A stretch of 64,000 nucleotides of DNA from Paraburkholderia sp. ZP32-5 (GTDB taxonomy: Bacteria; Pseudomonadota; Gammaproteobacteria; Burkholderiales; Burkholderiaceae), in the NCBI RefSeq assembly GCF_021390495.1, contig NZ_JAJEJP010000003.1:806001-870000 (forward strand). Direction: 5' to 3'. This document shows, piece after piece, positions 25,951 to 34,418 of the stretch; the first letter of the stretch is position 1, and each line of letters begins with the position of its first letter. The notes beneath the pieces were generated by a model that saw only the letters and a program-made list of their open reading frames with translations, had not been told where the DNA came from and did not search any database. Both the position numbers and the translations under genes were made by a program.

Positions 25951-27051
25951 ATGAATATAAAATACAAAAAAGTCGCAAAAAGGTTTGGATTATTTCTCGC
26001 ATTGGCGGTTCCGGAGCTGGCGTGCGCTCAATCCGGTATAACGTTATATGGTCTTGCGCAAACTGCGGTCGATTTTACGCACTTTTCGTCGGCGCCCAAA
26101 AGTCCGGGTAAATCGGCGACTTACTTGACAAACGAGTCGTCGTTTTTCGGGCTGCAAGGCAAGGAGGACCTGGGCAACGAGGTATCGGCGATTTTCAAGC
26201 TGGAGAGCTGGTTCAGTCTTGCCAACGGATCGCTGATCGTTCCCAATACGCTGTTCCCACGGGAAGCCTATGTAGGGCTTTCGAGCAAAACACTCGGCAC
26301 GTTGATGCTCGGCAGTATTTATACGCCGGCGCTGTGGCTGTCTTTTAGTGTCGATCCGTATGGCCGGGCCAATAACGGAGCGATCTACAATCTGATGCAG
26401 CAGGTCCCACCACGAAATACGATCCGAGGATTTATTCCGACACAGAATAACGCAATTGAGTATATTTCACCATTGATTGCGGGTGCGATAACAGCTCGGG
26501 TCATGTTTGCGCCAAGCGGCCAGACGGGCGACCAGAGCAGGCTAGGACAGATGTTTTCTTCGTCACTGGCCTACGATAAGAAGCCGTTATATGCGGGATT
26601 CAGCTACGAGCGCAGTTACGTCAATGCTTCGTCATTGGGCGTAAGTGCAAACCCGCGCTCGAACACGACCATGACGATGGGTGTGGCTTATACGTTTCCG
26701 TGGTTCAAGGCGAGTGGCTACCTGTTGAAGAATCAACTCAGTGGATTCAACGATGTCAATGGATATATGGTCGGACTCACTATCCCGGTTGGCACGTCAA
26801 GAATCGTGAGTTCGTACAGCGCACGCCAGATGACGCACGATCATGATACGAAGGCCAGTGTATTTGCCATCGGATATTTTTATCCGCTGTCGAAGCGAAC
26901 CATACTGTTTACGTCGTTTGCGCAACTGCACAACGGAGCATCGACATCGTTCGGGTTATGGCCGAGCGAGACGATTTATAACCCCCAAGGGCTACCGGTG
27001 GGCGGTCAGAATATTCGAAGCGTGGAGGTCGGAATGGCGCACTATTTCTGA
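25951..27051 (+). CDS. Gram-negative porin, copy 2
   Basis: 366 residues. Signal peptide MNIKYKKVAKRFGLFLALAV ends in LACAQ; the mature protein begins SGITLYGLAQTAVDF and ends VGMAHYF with terminal Phe. It belongs to the same Burkholderia porin family as the protein at 13566 but is clearly divergent. The start at 25951 is chosen for the signal peptide; the frame extends 25 codons upstream without family features. It probably brings in the substrate of the exported sulfatase encoded just upstream. Upstream DNA is AT-rich. Confidence 0.92.
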   Translation: MNIKYKKVAKRFGLFLALAVPELACAQSGITLYGLAQTAVDFTHFSSAPKSPGKSATYLTNESSFFGLQGKEDLGNEVSAIFKLESWFSLANGSLIVPNTLFPREAYVGLSSKTLGTLMLGSIYTPALWLSFSVDPYGRANNGAIYNLMQQVPPRNTIRGFIPTQNNAIEYISPLIAGAITARVMFAPSGQTGDQSRLGQMFSSSLAYDKKPLYAGFSYERSYVNASSLGVSANPRSNTTMTMGVAYTFPWFKASGYLLKNQLSGFNDVNGYMVGLTIPVGTSRIVSSYSARQMTHDHDTKASVFAIGYFYPLSKRTILFTSFAQLHNGASTSFGLWPSETIYNPQGLPVGGQNIRSVEVGMAHYF

Positions 27052-27135
27052 TTGGTAGGCGTCGGGCCTTACGCGGACATCAAGATTCGCACGTAAAAAA
27101 TCGAGTCGGAAGTCCGCGAGTGTGATTGAGTCGAA

Positions 27136-27158
27136 CTGCCGGGATCAGAGCCCGGCAG
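27136..27158. terminator. Strong hairpin between convergent porin and leuD (possible bidirectional terminator)
   Basis: CTGCCGGG (27136-27143) and CCCGGCAG (27151-27158) form a perfect 8-bp stem with a 7-nt loop, in the 187-bp gap between two convergent genes. A T run is absent on both sides, so termination is plausible from position but not certain. Confidence 0.45.
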
Positions 27159-27238
27159 CGGTAACTCCAGCAGATCATTCGGTTATGTCGACCTACAATT
27201 GCCGCGTCTGAACGACAACGAATGCCAGCGGAAATGGC

Positions 27239-27871
27239 CTACAACCATGGGTGCCTGTTCAGATGCACACTTTCGAATCGGGCTATTTCGTCCGCATGGG
27301 CGAGAGTGGCCCCGACTTCCTCAATGCCCCGAAGCAGGCGCTCCTTCAGCGACGGCGCAATATCGAAGTACATGTCGACGCCTTCTGGCGTGCGCAGTGT
27401 TTGAGCCCGGAGATCGACGGTCAGACGATATGATTCGGACGTTTCGATCGAGTGGAGGAGACGTTCGATATCGGCATCGGACAGCGCTACCGGCAGCAGA
27501 CCGTTCTTGCAGCAGTTGTTATGGAATATGTCGGCAAAACTGCGGGCAATCAAGGCACGAAACCCTGCCTGCCGAAGCGCCCAAACCGCATGTTCACGCG
27601 AGCTTCCACAGCCGAAATTCCGGCCCGAGAGCAATATCGACGCCCCTTGGTAGCGCGGCAGATTAAGCATGAAGCAAGGATTCGGTACGCGTGCTTCGGG
27701 CGGCTTGCCGTAATAGCCGGCATCCTTAAAGCGCCATTCGTCGAATACATACGGGCCCAAACCGATACGCGAGGTCGTTTTCATGAATTGCTTGGGCATG
27801 ATCGCGTCGGTATCGACGTTGTCGCGATTGAGCGGAACAACGAGCCCCTCGTGGGTGATGAAAGGTTCCAT
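27239..27871 (-). CDS. leuD: Hydro-lyase small subunit, LeuD-type (3-isopropylmalate/citraconate dehydratase)
   Basis: 210 residues beginning MEPFITHEGLVVPLNRDNVD. GRNFGCGSSREHA and FHNNCCKNGLLPV are hallmark LeuD motifs. The ATG at 27871 lies 2 bp after the leuC stop, so the subunits are coupled. LeuCD-type pairs include true leucine-biosynthesis isomerases and also maleate/citraconate hydratases, for example HbzIJ of Pseudomonas alcaligenes. The neighbours (CoA-transferase, citryl-CoA-lyase-like) and the absence of leuA/leuB favour a catabolic hydratase. The symbol denotes family, not proven role. Confidence 0.85.
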   Translation of the reverse strand: MEPFITHEGLVVPLNRDNVDTDAIMPKQFMKTTSRIGLGPYVFDEWRFKDAGYYGKPPEARVPNPCFMLNLPRYQGASILLSGRNFGCGSSREHAVWALRQAGFRALIARSFADIFHNNCCKNGLLPVALSDADIERLLHSIETSESYRLTVDLRAQTLRTPEGVDMYFDIAPSLKERLLRGIEEVGATLAHADEIARFESVHLNRHPWL

Positions 27872-27873
27872 GA

Positions 27874-29298
27874 TCAATCGATGCTCCCAAGGCCATATTG
27901 CCGAACGTCGACGAAATGGCCGGCGACGGCCGCCGCCGCTGCCATGGCGGGGCTCACAAGGTGCGATCGCCCGCCCGCGCCTTGCCGCCCCTCGAAGTTC
28001 CGGTTCGACGTCGACGCCACACGTTCGCCTGGTTCGAGTCGATCCGGATTCATGCCGAGGCACATCGAGCAACCGGCTTCGCGCCACTCGAATCCGGCAT
28101 TGACGAAGACGCGATCAAGCCGTTCATGTTCGGCTTGCCGCTTCACCGCACTCGATCCCGGCACTGCCATCGCGAGCCGGATATTGGATGCGATGGGCCT
28201 GTCCAGGCGTCGCAACACGTCGGCGGCGGCTCGTAAATCTTCGATCCGGCCATTGGTGCACGACCCGATGAATATCTTGTCCACGGCGATATCGGTTATT
28301 TTTCTGCCGGGTTGAAGATCCATGTATCGCAATGCCTGTTCATATCCGGCCCGTCGGGCCGGGTCATCGACGGCGGCCGGATCGGGCACGCATGCCGTCA
28401 CGTCCGCCACCATCTCCGGCGAGGTGCCCCAAGTCACCTGAGGTACGATCGCTGAGGCTTCCATGACGATCTCAGCATCAAACTGTGCGTCGACGTCCGA
28501 GTGCAGCGTGCGCCAAGCCTCGCAGGCTCGTTCCCAGTCGGTGCCTTTGGGTGCGAGCGCGCGTTCGCGGCAATACCTCAGCGTCGTGTCGTCTACCGCG
28601 ACCAAGCCCGCTCTCGCGCCAGCTTCGATTGACATGTTGCACAGCGTCATGCGCCCCTCCATCGATAGTGAGTCGATCACGGCGCCCGCGAATTCAATCG
28701 CGTAGCCCGTTGCTCCGGCCGTGCCGATACGTCCAATGAACGCGAGCGCAACATCCTTTGCGCTACTGCCGAAGGGAATCGCACCGTTGATCGTTACGCG
28801 CATCGTCTTGCTGCGATGGGTGAGCAATGTTTGAGTTGCAAGGACGTGTTCGATCTCCGACGCGCCGATGCCGAACGCCAGTGCGCCCAGCGCGCCATGC
28901 GTGCTGGTATGGGAATCGCCGCACACAATCGTCATGCCGGGCAATGTGACGCCTGATTCGGGCCCGACGACATGGACGATGCCCTGGCGCGGATCGTTCA
29001 TGCCGAAGTGCCGAATCCGGTTCAGGTCGCAGTTCTCGCGAAGCGTTTCGACCTGGATCCGGGCGACCGTTTCGGCAATGCCAGCGGCCCGATCGGTCGT
29101 CGGCACGTTGTGATCGGCAACGGCCAAATTCGAACCGGGTCGCCAAACCCGCCTGCCTTCCAGACGAAGCGACTCGAACGCCTGCGGGCTCGTTACCTCG
29201 TTCACGAGATGACGGTCGATGTAAAGCAGCGTGGTTCCGTCCGATTCGCACCGAACCGTATGGGCGTCAAAGATTCTGTCGTAAAGCGTGCGGCTCAT
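27874..29298 (-). CDS. leuC: Hydro-lyase large subunit, LeuC-type
   Basis: 474 residues, normal for LeuC. It starts [15 protein letters not shown]. [4Fe-4S] ligands are the Cys in [13 protein letters not shown] and the Cys pair in [32 protein letters not shown] and NRNFEGRQG are aconitase-superfamily motifs. With LeuD it adds or removes water on a substituted dicarboxylate in the cytoplasm. The ATG at 29298 is 37 bp downstream of the CaiB-type gene's end in the same operon. It could isomerise isopropylmalate, but context suggests citraconate/maleate/citramalate chemistry (inference). Confidence 0.87.
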   Translation of the reverse strand: MSRTLYDRIFDAHTVRCESDGTTLLYIDRHLVNEVTSPQAFESLRLEGRRVWRPGSNLAVADHNVPTTDRAAGIAETVARIQVETLRENCDLNRIRHFGMNDPRQGIVHVVGPESGVTLPGMTIVCGDSHTSTHGALGALAFGIGASEIEHVLATQTLLTHRSKTMRVTINGAIPFGSSAKDVALAFIGRIGTAGATGYAIEFAGAVIDSLSMEGRMTLCNMSIEAGARAGLVAVDDTTLRYCRERALAPKGTDWERACEAWRTLHSDVDAQFDAEIVMEASAIVPQVTWGTSPEMVADVTACVPDPAAVDDPARRAGYEQALRYMDLQPGRKITDIAVDKIFIGSCTNGRIEDLRAAADVLRRLDRPIASNIRLAMAVPGSSAVKRQAEHERLDRVFVNAGFEWREAGCSMCLGMNPDRLEPGERVASTSNRNFEGRQGAGGRSHLVSPAMAAAAAVAGHFVDVRQYGLGSID

Positions 29299-29335
29299 TT
29301 CGTAGCTGGATTCCGGTGTGTAACGGCCGCTGGCT

Positions 29336-30502
29336 TCAGGTCGGTTCGACCAGGCGTTTTGCTTGCAGCTGCCTGCGGATCGGGCCAAGGACCTCTTCGT
29401 CATGCTCGCCGAGCGTTGGAGGAGGCACGACGTCCCGGGTGATCTGGCCGTCGAAGCTGACTGGCGGCCGGACGGTGCGAAATTCTCCCATCGTCCTGTG
29501 GCGGGCCGATACCAGCAGTTCGAGATGCTTCGCCTGTGGATCCTCCAGCGCCTCGCTCGAGTCGTACATGGGTGCATGCGGCACATCCTGCGATTCGAGG
29601 CGACGACACCAGTCGTCACGATCGCGCGCGGCAAAGATCTGCGACAGAATTTCAATGAGATCGGCCTGATGGGCGATACGCCCGGTGCGATCGGAAAAGC
29701 GGGGATCCTGAAACAGCGCGGGCCGCTCGATAGCCTCGGCAAGCCCTCGCCAGAACTTATCCGGCGAGGACATGTGCAGCGCGAGCCACTTTCCATCGGC
29801 GCATTTCATCACATACGATTGCGAGACACTGGGACGGGAATAGGGGCCCATAACTTCGCCAGCCGAATAGTAGTGCGTAAACGCGTCGAGGTTGAAATGC
29901 GACATCGCTTCGAGCATCGACACCTCGACCTGTCGTCCGAGCCCTGTCGCGTTGCGTTCGTGGAGTGCGCCAAGAATGCCGTACGCTGCATAGAAGCCCG
30001 TCAGCGAATCGGCGATTGCCGGCCCAACGACGCGTGGATTTTCCGGATTGATCAACAGGCCAAGAAAGCCACTTGCAGCCTGGGCGACCGAATCGTATGC
30101 AGGACGGCCAGCAGCAGGGCCTGTCGAACCGAAGCCGCTGATCGAGCAATAGATGAGGCGCGGATTGATTTTCTGAAGCCGCGCCGAGCCAGCGTTCAAG
30201 CGATCCGCGGCACCCGGACGAAAATTCTGGATATACACATCAGCATTCCGGATCAATTCGTCGAATACTTCCAGGTCCTCCGGATTCTTAGTATTCAGCG
30301 TGACGCTGCGCTTATTGCGGTTATATGTCTGATAGTGCGGACTATAAAGACCGCCTTTGAAGGCCCTGAACGGATCACCCGTGTGCGGTTGCTCGATCTT
30401 GACGACGTCGGCACCGAGGTCGCCTAGCAGCATACCCGCCGCTGGGCCGGTTATAAATGTTCCTTGTTCCAGGACGCGAACGCCATTGAGAATTTTTACC
30501 AT
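29336..30502 (-). CDS. CaiB/BaiF-family (class III) CoA-transferase
   Basis: 388 residues starting [20 protein letters not shown], the family N-terminus (a short beta strand, then GP), followed by [15 protein letters not shown]. The conserved [14 protein letters not shown] and [14 protein letters not shown] regions also fit. Class III transferases move CoA between carboxylic acids. In this operon it may activate a hydroxy-dicarboxylate such as citramalate or succinyl-type donors. It lies 419 bp downstream of the citrate-synthase-like gene and 37 bp upstream of leuC. The ATG at 30502 was chosen for homology; upstream codons are unrelated. Confidence 0.9.
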   Translation of the reverse strand: MVKILNGVRVLEQGTFITGPAAGMLLGDLGADVVKIEQPHTGDPFRAFKGGLYSPHYQTYNRNKRSVTLNTKNPEDLEVFDELIRNADVYIQNFRPGAADRLNAGSARLQKINPRLIYCSISGFGSTGPAAGRPAYDSVAQAASGFLGLLINPENPRVVGPAIADSLTGFYAAYGILGALHERNATGLGRQVEVSMLEAMSHFNLDAFTHYYSAGEVMGPYSRPSVSQSYVMKCADGKWLALHMSSPDKFWRGLAEAIERPALFQDPRFSDRTGRIAHQADLIEILSQIFAARDRDDWCRRLESQDVPHAPMYDSSEALEDPQAKHLELLVSARHRTMGEFRTVRPPVSFDGQITRDVVPPPTLGEHDEEVLGPIRRQLQAKRLVEPT

Positions 30503-30921
30503 GGTATCTATACTCCTCGGCGGCCCGGCGTTTCTGGGCCGCACCGCGGATTGATGAACTGAGAGCTTCGCGGCCAATTCGCGCGGCAGTCACGCGCGGC
30601 GGCCGGGTCCGCCTCATGCATGAATATGGCGAATTGGGAGTGCGCCAATCGCTAATGCCCCTGGAGGCGATTCATCCGGCTCGTTTCACAACGCGTACTT
30701 CTAATTGCATGCGGAATATCCAGAGAAAAACAATTCCTGCAATGCCTCGAACGTCGCAAATGCAGATGCGATTCAAAAGAGTCCGTCGGTCCCCTGCGTA
30801 GGACAGACGGCGGACATCGCTGTACATCCGGTATCGCGTCGGTAGATGAAAGAATGCGCACTGGCGCTGCATTCGGCAGAGGCAGCCGTGCAGTCAGACC
30901 GGGCACGGATATCGTCCCGCT
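30503..30921. other. Within-operon gap, nothing recognised
   Basis: 419 bp between the citryl-CoA-lyase-like and CaiB-type genes, unusually long for an operon of this packing. I see no gene, RNA or clear hairpin. It may hold a separate promoter or a deleted gene. Confidence 0.45.
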
Positions 30922-31728
30922 TCAATGACCGGGAATGAATCCTTCGGGTAGTGTTCCGTCGTACTCGAATTCGCGTGTTGCCTGATACGACAGAGCGAAT
31001 CCAATCGGCTTTTCAAGTTCCTCTGTGAGGTGTCCAATCAGCCCAGCTGTACGCGCAAGGATCGGTACGCCCTTCAAGGCCCGAAGCGGAAATCCGATTC
31101 CGAGCAGCACTGCTGGAATAGCGGCGGAGACATTCAGCATCAGAGCTTTACCGATAAGCGCGGGAATCACCTGTTCAATGGCCTCGGCGATCCGCACGAA
31201 TGTGAGATCGATTCCAGCCTCTTTTGCGACGTTGAACAATGCCCCGACGCGTGCGTCGCGTTGCTTGTGAAGCGGATGGCCATAACCCGGAATGGTGCGC
31301 CCCGCGGCTCGATACTCGGCAACGATCTCTTTAGCGGCCTCGGTATAGTCGGAGGCGGCATTTGCTCGCGTTTGCACTTCGATAAAGAGGCGGCCCGCAG
31401 CTTCAGATGCGCCGAGAATCACCGAGCCGCAGCCGAGAATGCCTGCCGCGATAGCACCCTGCATGGCGTCGGGCGCTGCAGCAAGAGTCATTCTGCTAGC
31501 CTGAACGCTGGGAACCAGGCCATGCTCTGCAATGGCGACGAGCGTTGCATTAAGCACCGCGGTTGAAGCCTCGGTCGCCTGTTTGCCGGTGACCAGCAGG
31601 TGAAAGTAGTCGGTGAAGGAAATTTTCCCGATGAGTTCCAACGAGAGATCCTTACCTCGCACAACGATGGTTTCCGCATTCGAAGTCGAAATTGCGGTCC
31701 TCGGTACAGTTTCTTTACCGATTTTCAT
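30922..31728 (-). CDS. Citrate-synthase-superfamily protein, short citryl-CoA-lyase type
   Basis: 268 residues, much shorter than citrate synthase (about 430) and matching the citrate-synthase fold core of citryl-CoA lyases. Likely active-site elements are AEHGLVPSVQASR (His) and PGYGHPLHKQRDARV (second His and CoA region). Such proteins cleave citryl-CoA, or related 3-hydroxy-3-carboxyacyl-CoA esters, to acetyl-CoA and a 2-oxoacid. With the CoA-transferase and hydratase genes downstream, citramalyl-CoA cleavage to acetyl-CoA and pyruvate is the most coherent guess. First gene of the leftward operon; the start ATG at 31728 is standard. Confidence 0.82.
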   Translation of the reverse strand: MKIGKETVPRTAISTSNAETIVVRGKDLSLELIGKISFTDYFHLLVTGKQATEASTAVLNATLVAIAEHGLVPSVQASRMTLAAAPDAMQGAIAAGILGCGSVILGASEAAGRLFIEVQTRANAASDYTEAAKEIVAEYRAAGRTIPGYGHPLHKQRDARVGALFNVAKEAGIDLTFVRIAEAIEQVIPALIGKALMLNVSAAIPAVLLGIGFPLRALKGVPILARTAGLIGHLTEELEKPIGFALSYQATREFEYDGTLPEGFIPGH

Positions 31729-32384
31729 GAGATGTATTGAACAGCTCGAACGTTAGCCTGCATGTTGAAGGGTGATGGCAGGAAATTGAGGCACGAGTTG
31801 CAAGTCATACTCACAAGTCGAGAATTCGCAGGAACTCATGGGTGCGTCTCCGTGGCCAGATAAGGCGGGTCCGATGCTGGATCGGCTTCCGCTCTGTGCA
31901 AAAGCTTACGCCGCTTCCCCCATGAATAAAAATGGACTTTTCGGCCGCTAAATCATCGATCACATCGATTGATAACCTGCTGGGATTGGCCGGAAATCGG
32001 GGTTCCGTTTGAATTAGTGAGCACGATTAGCTCATCACTTGAAAGACGATGCCGGGGCGACGCGCCGCCAGCAGTCGCACAGTTTTCATGCGCGATCGCG
32101 GGTAGAGAAGCGTCATGAGCGTTGAGCGGCGCGTACCACACTTGTTGCGCGGTCCGGGGTATAGGCTCGCGCGCAGGTTTCTGAAAGATGCTGGGCAGCG
32201 ATGACGTCGTTCGTGTGGCTATCTCAGTAATGGCAGTACGTTGCAGCTTTGGCGTACACCGCAACGGCTAGGTGCCTGTGCGAAATGCGGCTTGCCGAAA
32301 CCTGTCCGTCCAAAAGACCAGAACGCTATCCTTCCGTCAATACGGCGACTGGATTGGAATCGTGAACACGCGCCGAGTTAAGCT
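31729..32384. other. Intergenic region upstream of the citryl-CoA-lyase-like operon
   Basis: About 650 bp without a convincing gene. It holds the ATCGATCACATCGAT motif (31955-31969). The part after about 32030 shows no features and leads into the broken group II intron ORF, so it may be intron or insertion debris. Confidence 0.45.
31955..31969. promoter_or_regulatory. 15-bp motif ATCGATCACATCGAT, copy B
   Basis: Identical to 19866-19880. Here it is about 227 bp upstream of the citryl-CoA-lyase-like gene, with TGAT following, making a longer imperfect palindrome. A shared regulator would tie this operon to the VOC/Rieske/sulfatase module. Confidence 0.5.
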
Positions 32385-33396
32385 TTGGTGGGGGTGCTCA
32401 ATGGGGTCTACGAGGCCGATTTCCTAGGCTTCTCGTACGGTTTCCGCCCAAGGCGTAGTCAGCACGATTGCCCTGGATGCACTATAGACGGGGATCGCGC
32501 GCACAAACGTGAACTGGATACTGGATGCCGACATCAGTCGCTTCTTCGATACGGTGAGCCATGGATGGCTGATCAGATTCGTCGAGCACAGAATCGGCGA
32601 CCAGCGTGTGCTTCGACTGATCCGTAAATGGCTGAAAGCGGGGGCGATGGAAGATGGGGTGATCGAGTCGACAGACGAGGGGACGCCGCAAGGGTCGGTC
32701 ATCTCGCCCCTGTTGGCGAACATCTACCTGCACTACGTCTTCGACCTCTGGGCGAACCAGTGGCGCCAGCGCCATGCCGAGGGGAACGTCGTCATCATTC
32801 GGTACGCCGACGACATCGTTGTCGGATTCGATAAGCGCCGGGATGCCGAGCGGTTCAAGCAAACCATGCAAGCGAGACTGGAGCAATTTGGGTTGTCGGT
32901 ACACCCGGAGAAAACCCGTCTGATCGAGTTCGGCCGCTTTGCGGCACAGAACCGAACCAGACGTGGTCTGGGCAAACCCGAGACGTTCAACTTCCTTGGA
33001 TTCACCCACATCAGTGGTCGCGCCCGAGACGGTAAGTTCATGCTCTGGCGCAAGACCCGACGCGACAGGCTTCGAGCCGCGCTTCGGAAAATCAAAGAGG
33101 AGTTGTGGCACAGATGGCACCACTCGATTCCCGAGCAGGGGATGTGGCTACGGCAGGTAGTGCAGGGGTATTTCAACTACCACGCCGTGCCCACGAATCA
33201 TCTGGTCCTGTGCGCCTTCCGGGCTCGCGTGATCGATCTCTGGCGGCGCACGCTTAGGCGGTGTAGTCAGCAGGACGACACCACCTGCACGCTGCGGAAA
33301 TTGCGCTGTGAAGGTGCCCTTCTCGTCGACAGTCCTCCATGCACGGCAAAGGGACGCTCGCGGCTCCGTGGCTCGTCGAGCGGGGTCGGTGCGTGA
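32385..33396 (+). pseudogene. Group II intron reverse transcriptase/maturase, broken
   Basis: The main open part (from 32509) carries NWILDADISRFFDTV, TPQGSVISPLLANIYLHYVF, the catalytic RYADDIV (YADD box) and NFLGFTH, all typical of group II intron-encoded reverse transcriptases. Upstream at 32390-32468 another frame encodes VLNGVYEADFLGFSYGFRP. The two are separated by a one-base shift near 32468 and an in-frame TAG at 32485-32487. The N-terminal RT0-RT1 region is missing, and the C-terminal maturase end also drifts out of frame near 33290. It is therefore inactive. No clean intron 5' end (GUGYG) or domain V was identified. Confidence 0.75.
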
Positions 33397-33459
33397 TCCG
33401 CCCGGGGTATCAGATGTCTGCGGCGCTCTGAGTGTCGGGCGGCTGAGGCTTTGCCATCC

Positions 33460-34287
33460 TCACGACCCTGCCGCCGTCTGCGTCTTCCACGTCTCGACCG
33501 GCAGCTTCCAGAGTGGCGGCATCTGCGAAAACGGCGGCACGGTATGGACGAGCCGCGCCAGCGCGAGGCGGCTGTCCGTGCCGATCTTGCTGAAAATGGC
33601 TTTCAGGTGCGCCTTGACCGTATCCAGACTGACGCCCATCGCAACTGCGATGGCCTCGTTGGATTTGCCTTGGGCGATCCATACGGCCACCTCCACCTGA
33701 CGCTGCGTTAGCTCGGGAAACGCATAATGCAGACGGTCCGCCGCGGAGAGCTTGTCCACCGTGCACCGCTGCGCCTGGCGATACGCGCGCAGCACGTGCG
33801 CACGGTAGGCTTGCAGCCGGTCGCGTTCGGCGTCGCTATAGGGCGCGCGGCCCACGACCCGGTGGGCACTGAGGTTCAGTGCGTATTCGCCGTGCTGGAT
33901 CACGACGTCCATGATGCGGCGTGCACGCGACGGCAGGAACACTTCACGCGCCATCGGCAGCGCCATGAATTCTTCGTCGGTGAAGATATCGGACTCGCGC
34001 ACGGCGCGCTCGCCAAAGAAGGCCGGATCTTTCTGCCAGAAAGGATGACTGCCCGCGTGGCGCGCATACAGCTCGAAGGCCTCCTTGCGCCGGGCGGGAT
34101 CGTCCTCGACCGATAGCAACGCTCTCAACTCCCCGCTGCGGTGGTGCACCTCCGTCCAGCCGACCACGTCGGAATCGGTCAGCCGGGCCACGCCCTCGAA
34201 CAAGATGCCCGGCAGCGTAATCAGGTCAGGTTCTGCTTCGTAGAGTCGGACGATTTCATGCAAGAGGGCGGGGTCGTCGGTGTGCAT
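33460..34287 (-). CDS. LuxR-family transcriptional regulator
   Basis: 275 residues. The C-terminal LuxR helix-turn-helix is at about 195-250 (FPELTQRQVEVAVWIAQGKS, then DTVKAHLKAIFSKIG). The N-terminal 190 residues form an unassigned sensor-like domain without a clear receiver phosphorylation site, and no acyl-homoserine-lactone pocket is obvious. It is divergent from the autotransporter gene, 131 bp between starts, and probably controls it. The protein is well conserved in layout with standalone LuxR regulators of Burkholderiaceae. Confidence 0.88.
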   Translation of the reverse strand: MHTDDPALLHEIVRLYEAEPDLITLPGILFEGVARLTDSDVVGWTEVHHRSGELRALLSVEDDPARRKEAFELYARHAGSHPFWQKDPAFFGERAVRESDIFTDEEFMALPMAREVFLPSRARRIMDVVIQHGEYALNLSAHRVVGRAPYSDAERDRLQAYRAHVLRAYRQAQRCTVDKLSAADRLHYAFPELTQRQVEVAVWIAQGKSNEAIAVAMGVSLDTVKAHLKAIFSKIGTDSRLALARLVHTVPPFSQMPPLWKLPVETWKTQTAAGS

Positions 34288-34418
34288 ATCACTCGTTCGG
34301 GTAATGGAATCTTCTGAGGATAAATTTTACATTGAGCCTCTGATCTGCGTGGCGCCGCACGCCCGCAAGGACCGCGTCGTACAAGGTTCGGAGAATAATC
34401 AACCGGGGAATCAAAATA

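Noticed and set aside
27136..27158. Attachment site or tRNA-like hairpin
   Set aside because: Simple 8-bp stem between convergent genes; no cloverleaf or direct-repeat partner was found.
27239..29298. LeuCD as ordinary leucine biosynthesis genes
   Set aside because: Cannot be excluded, but no leuA/leuB is nearby and the operon partners are CoA enzymes, so I treat it as probably catabolic.
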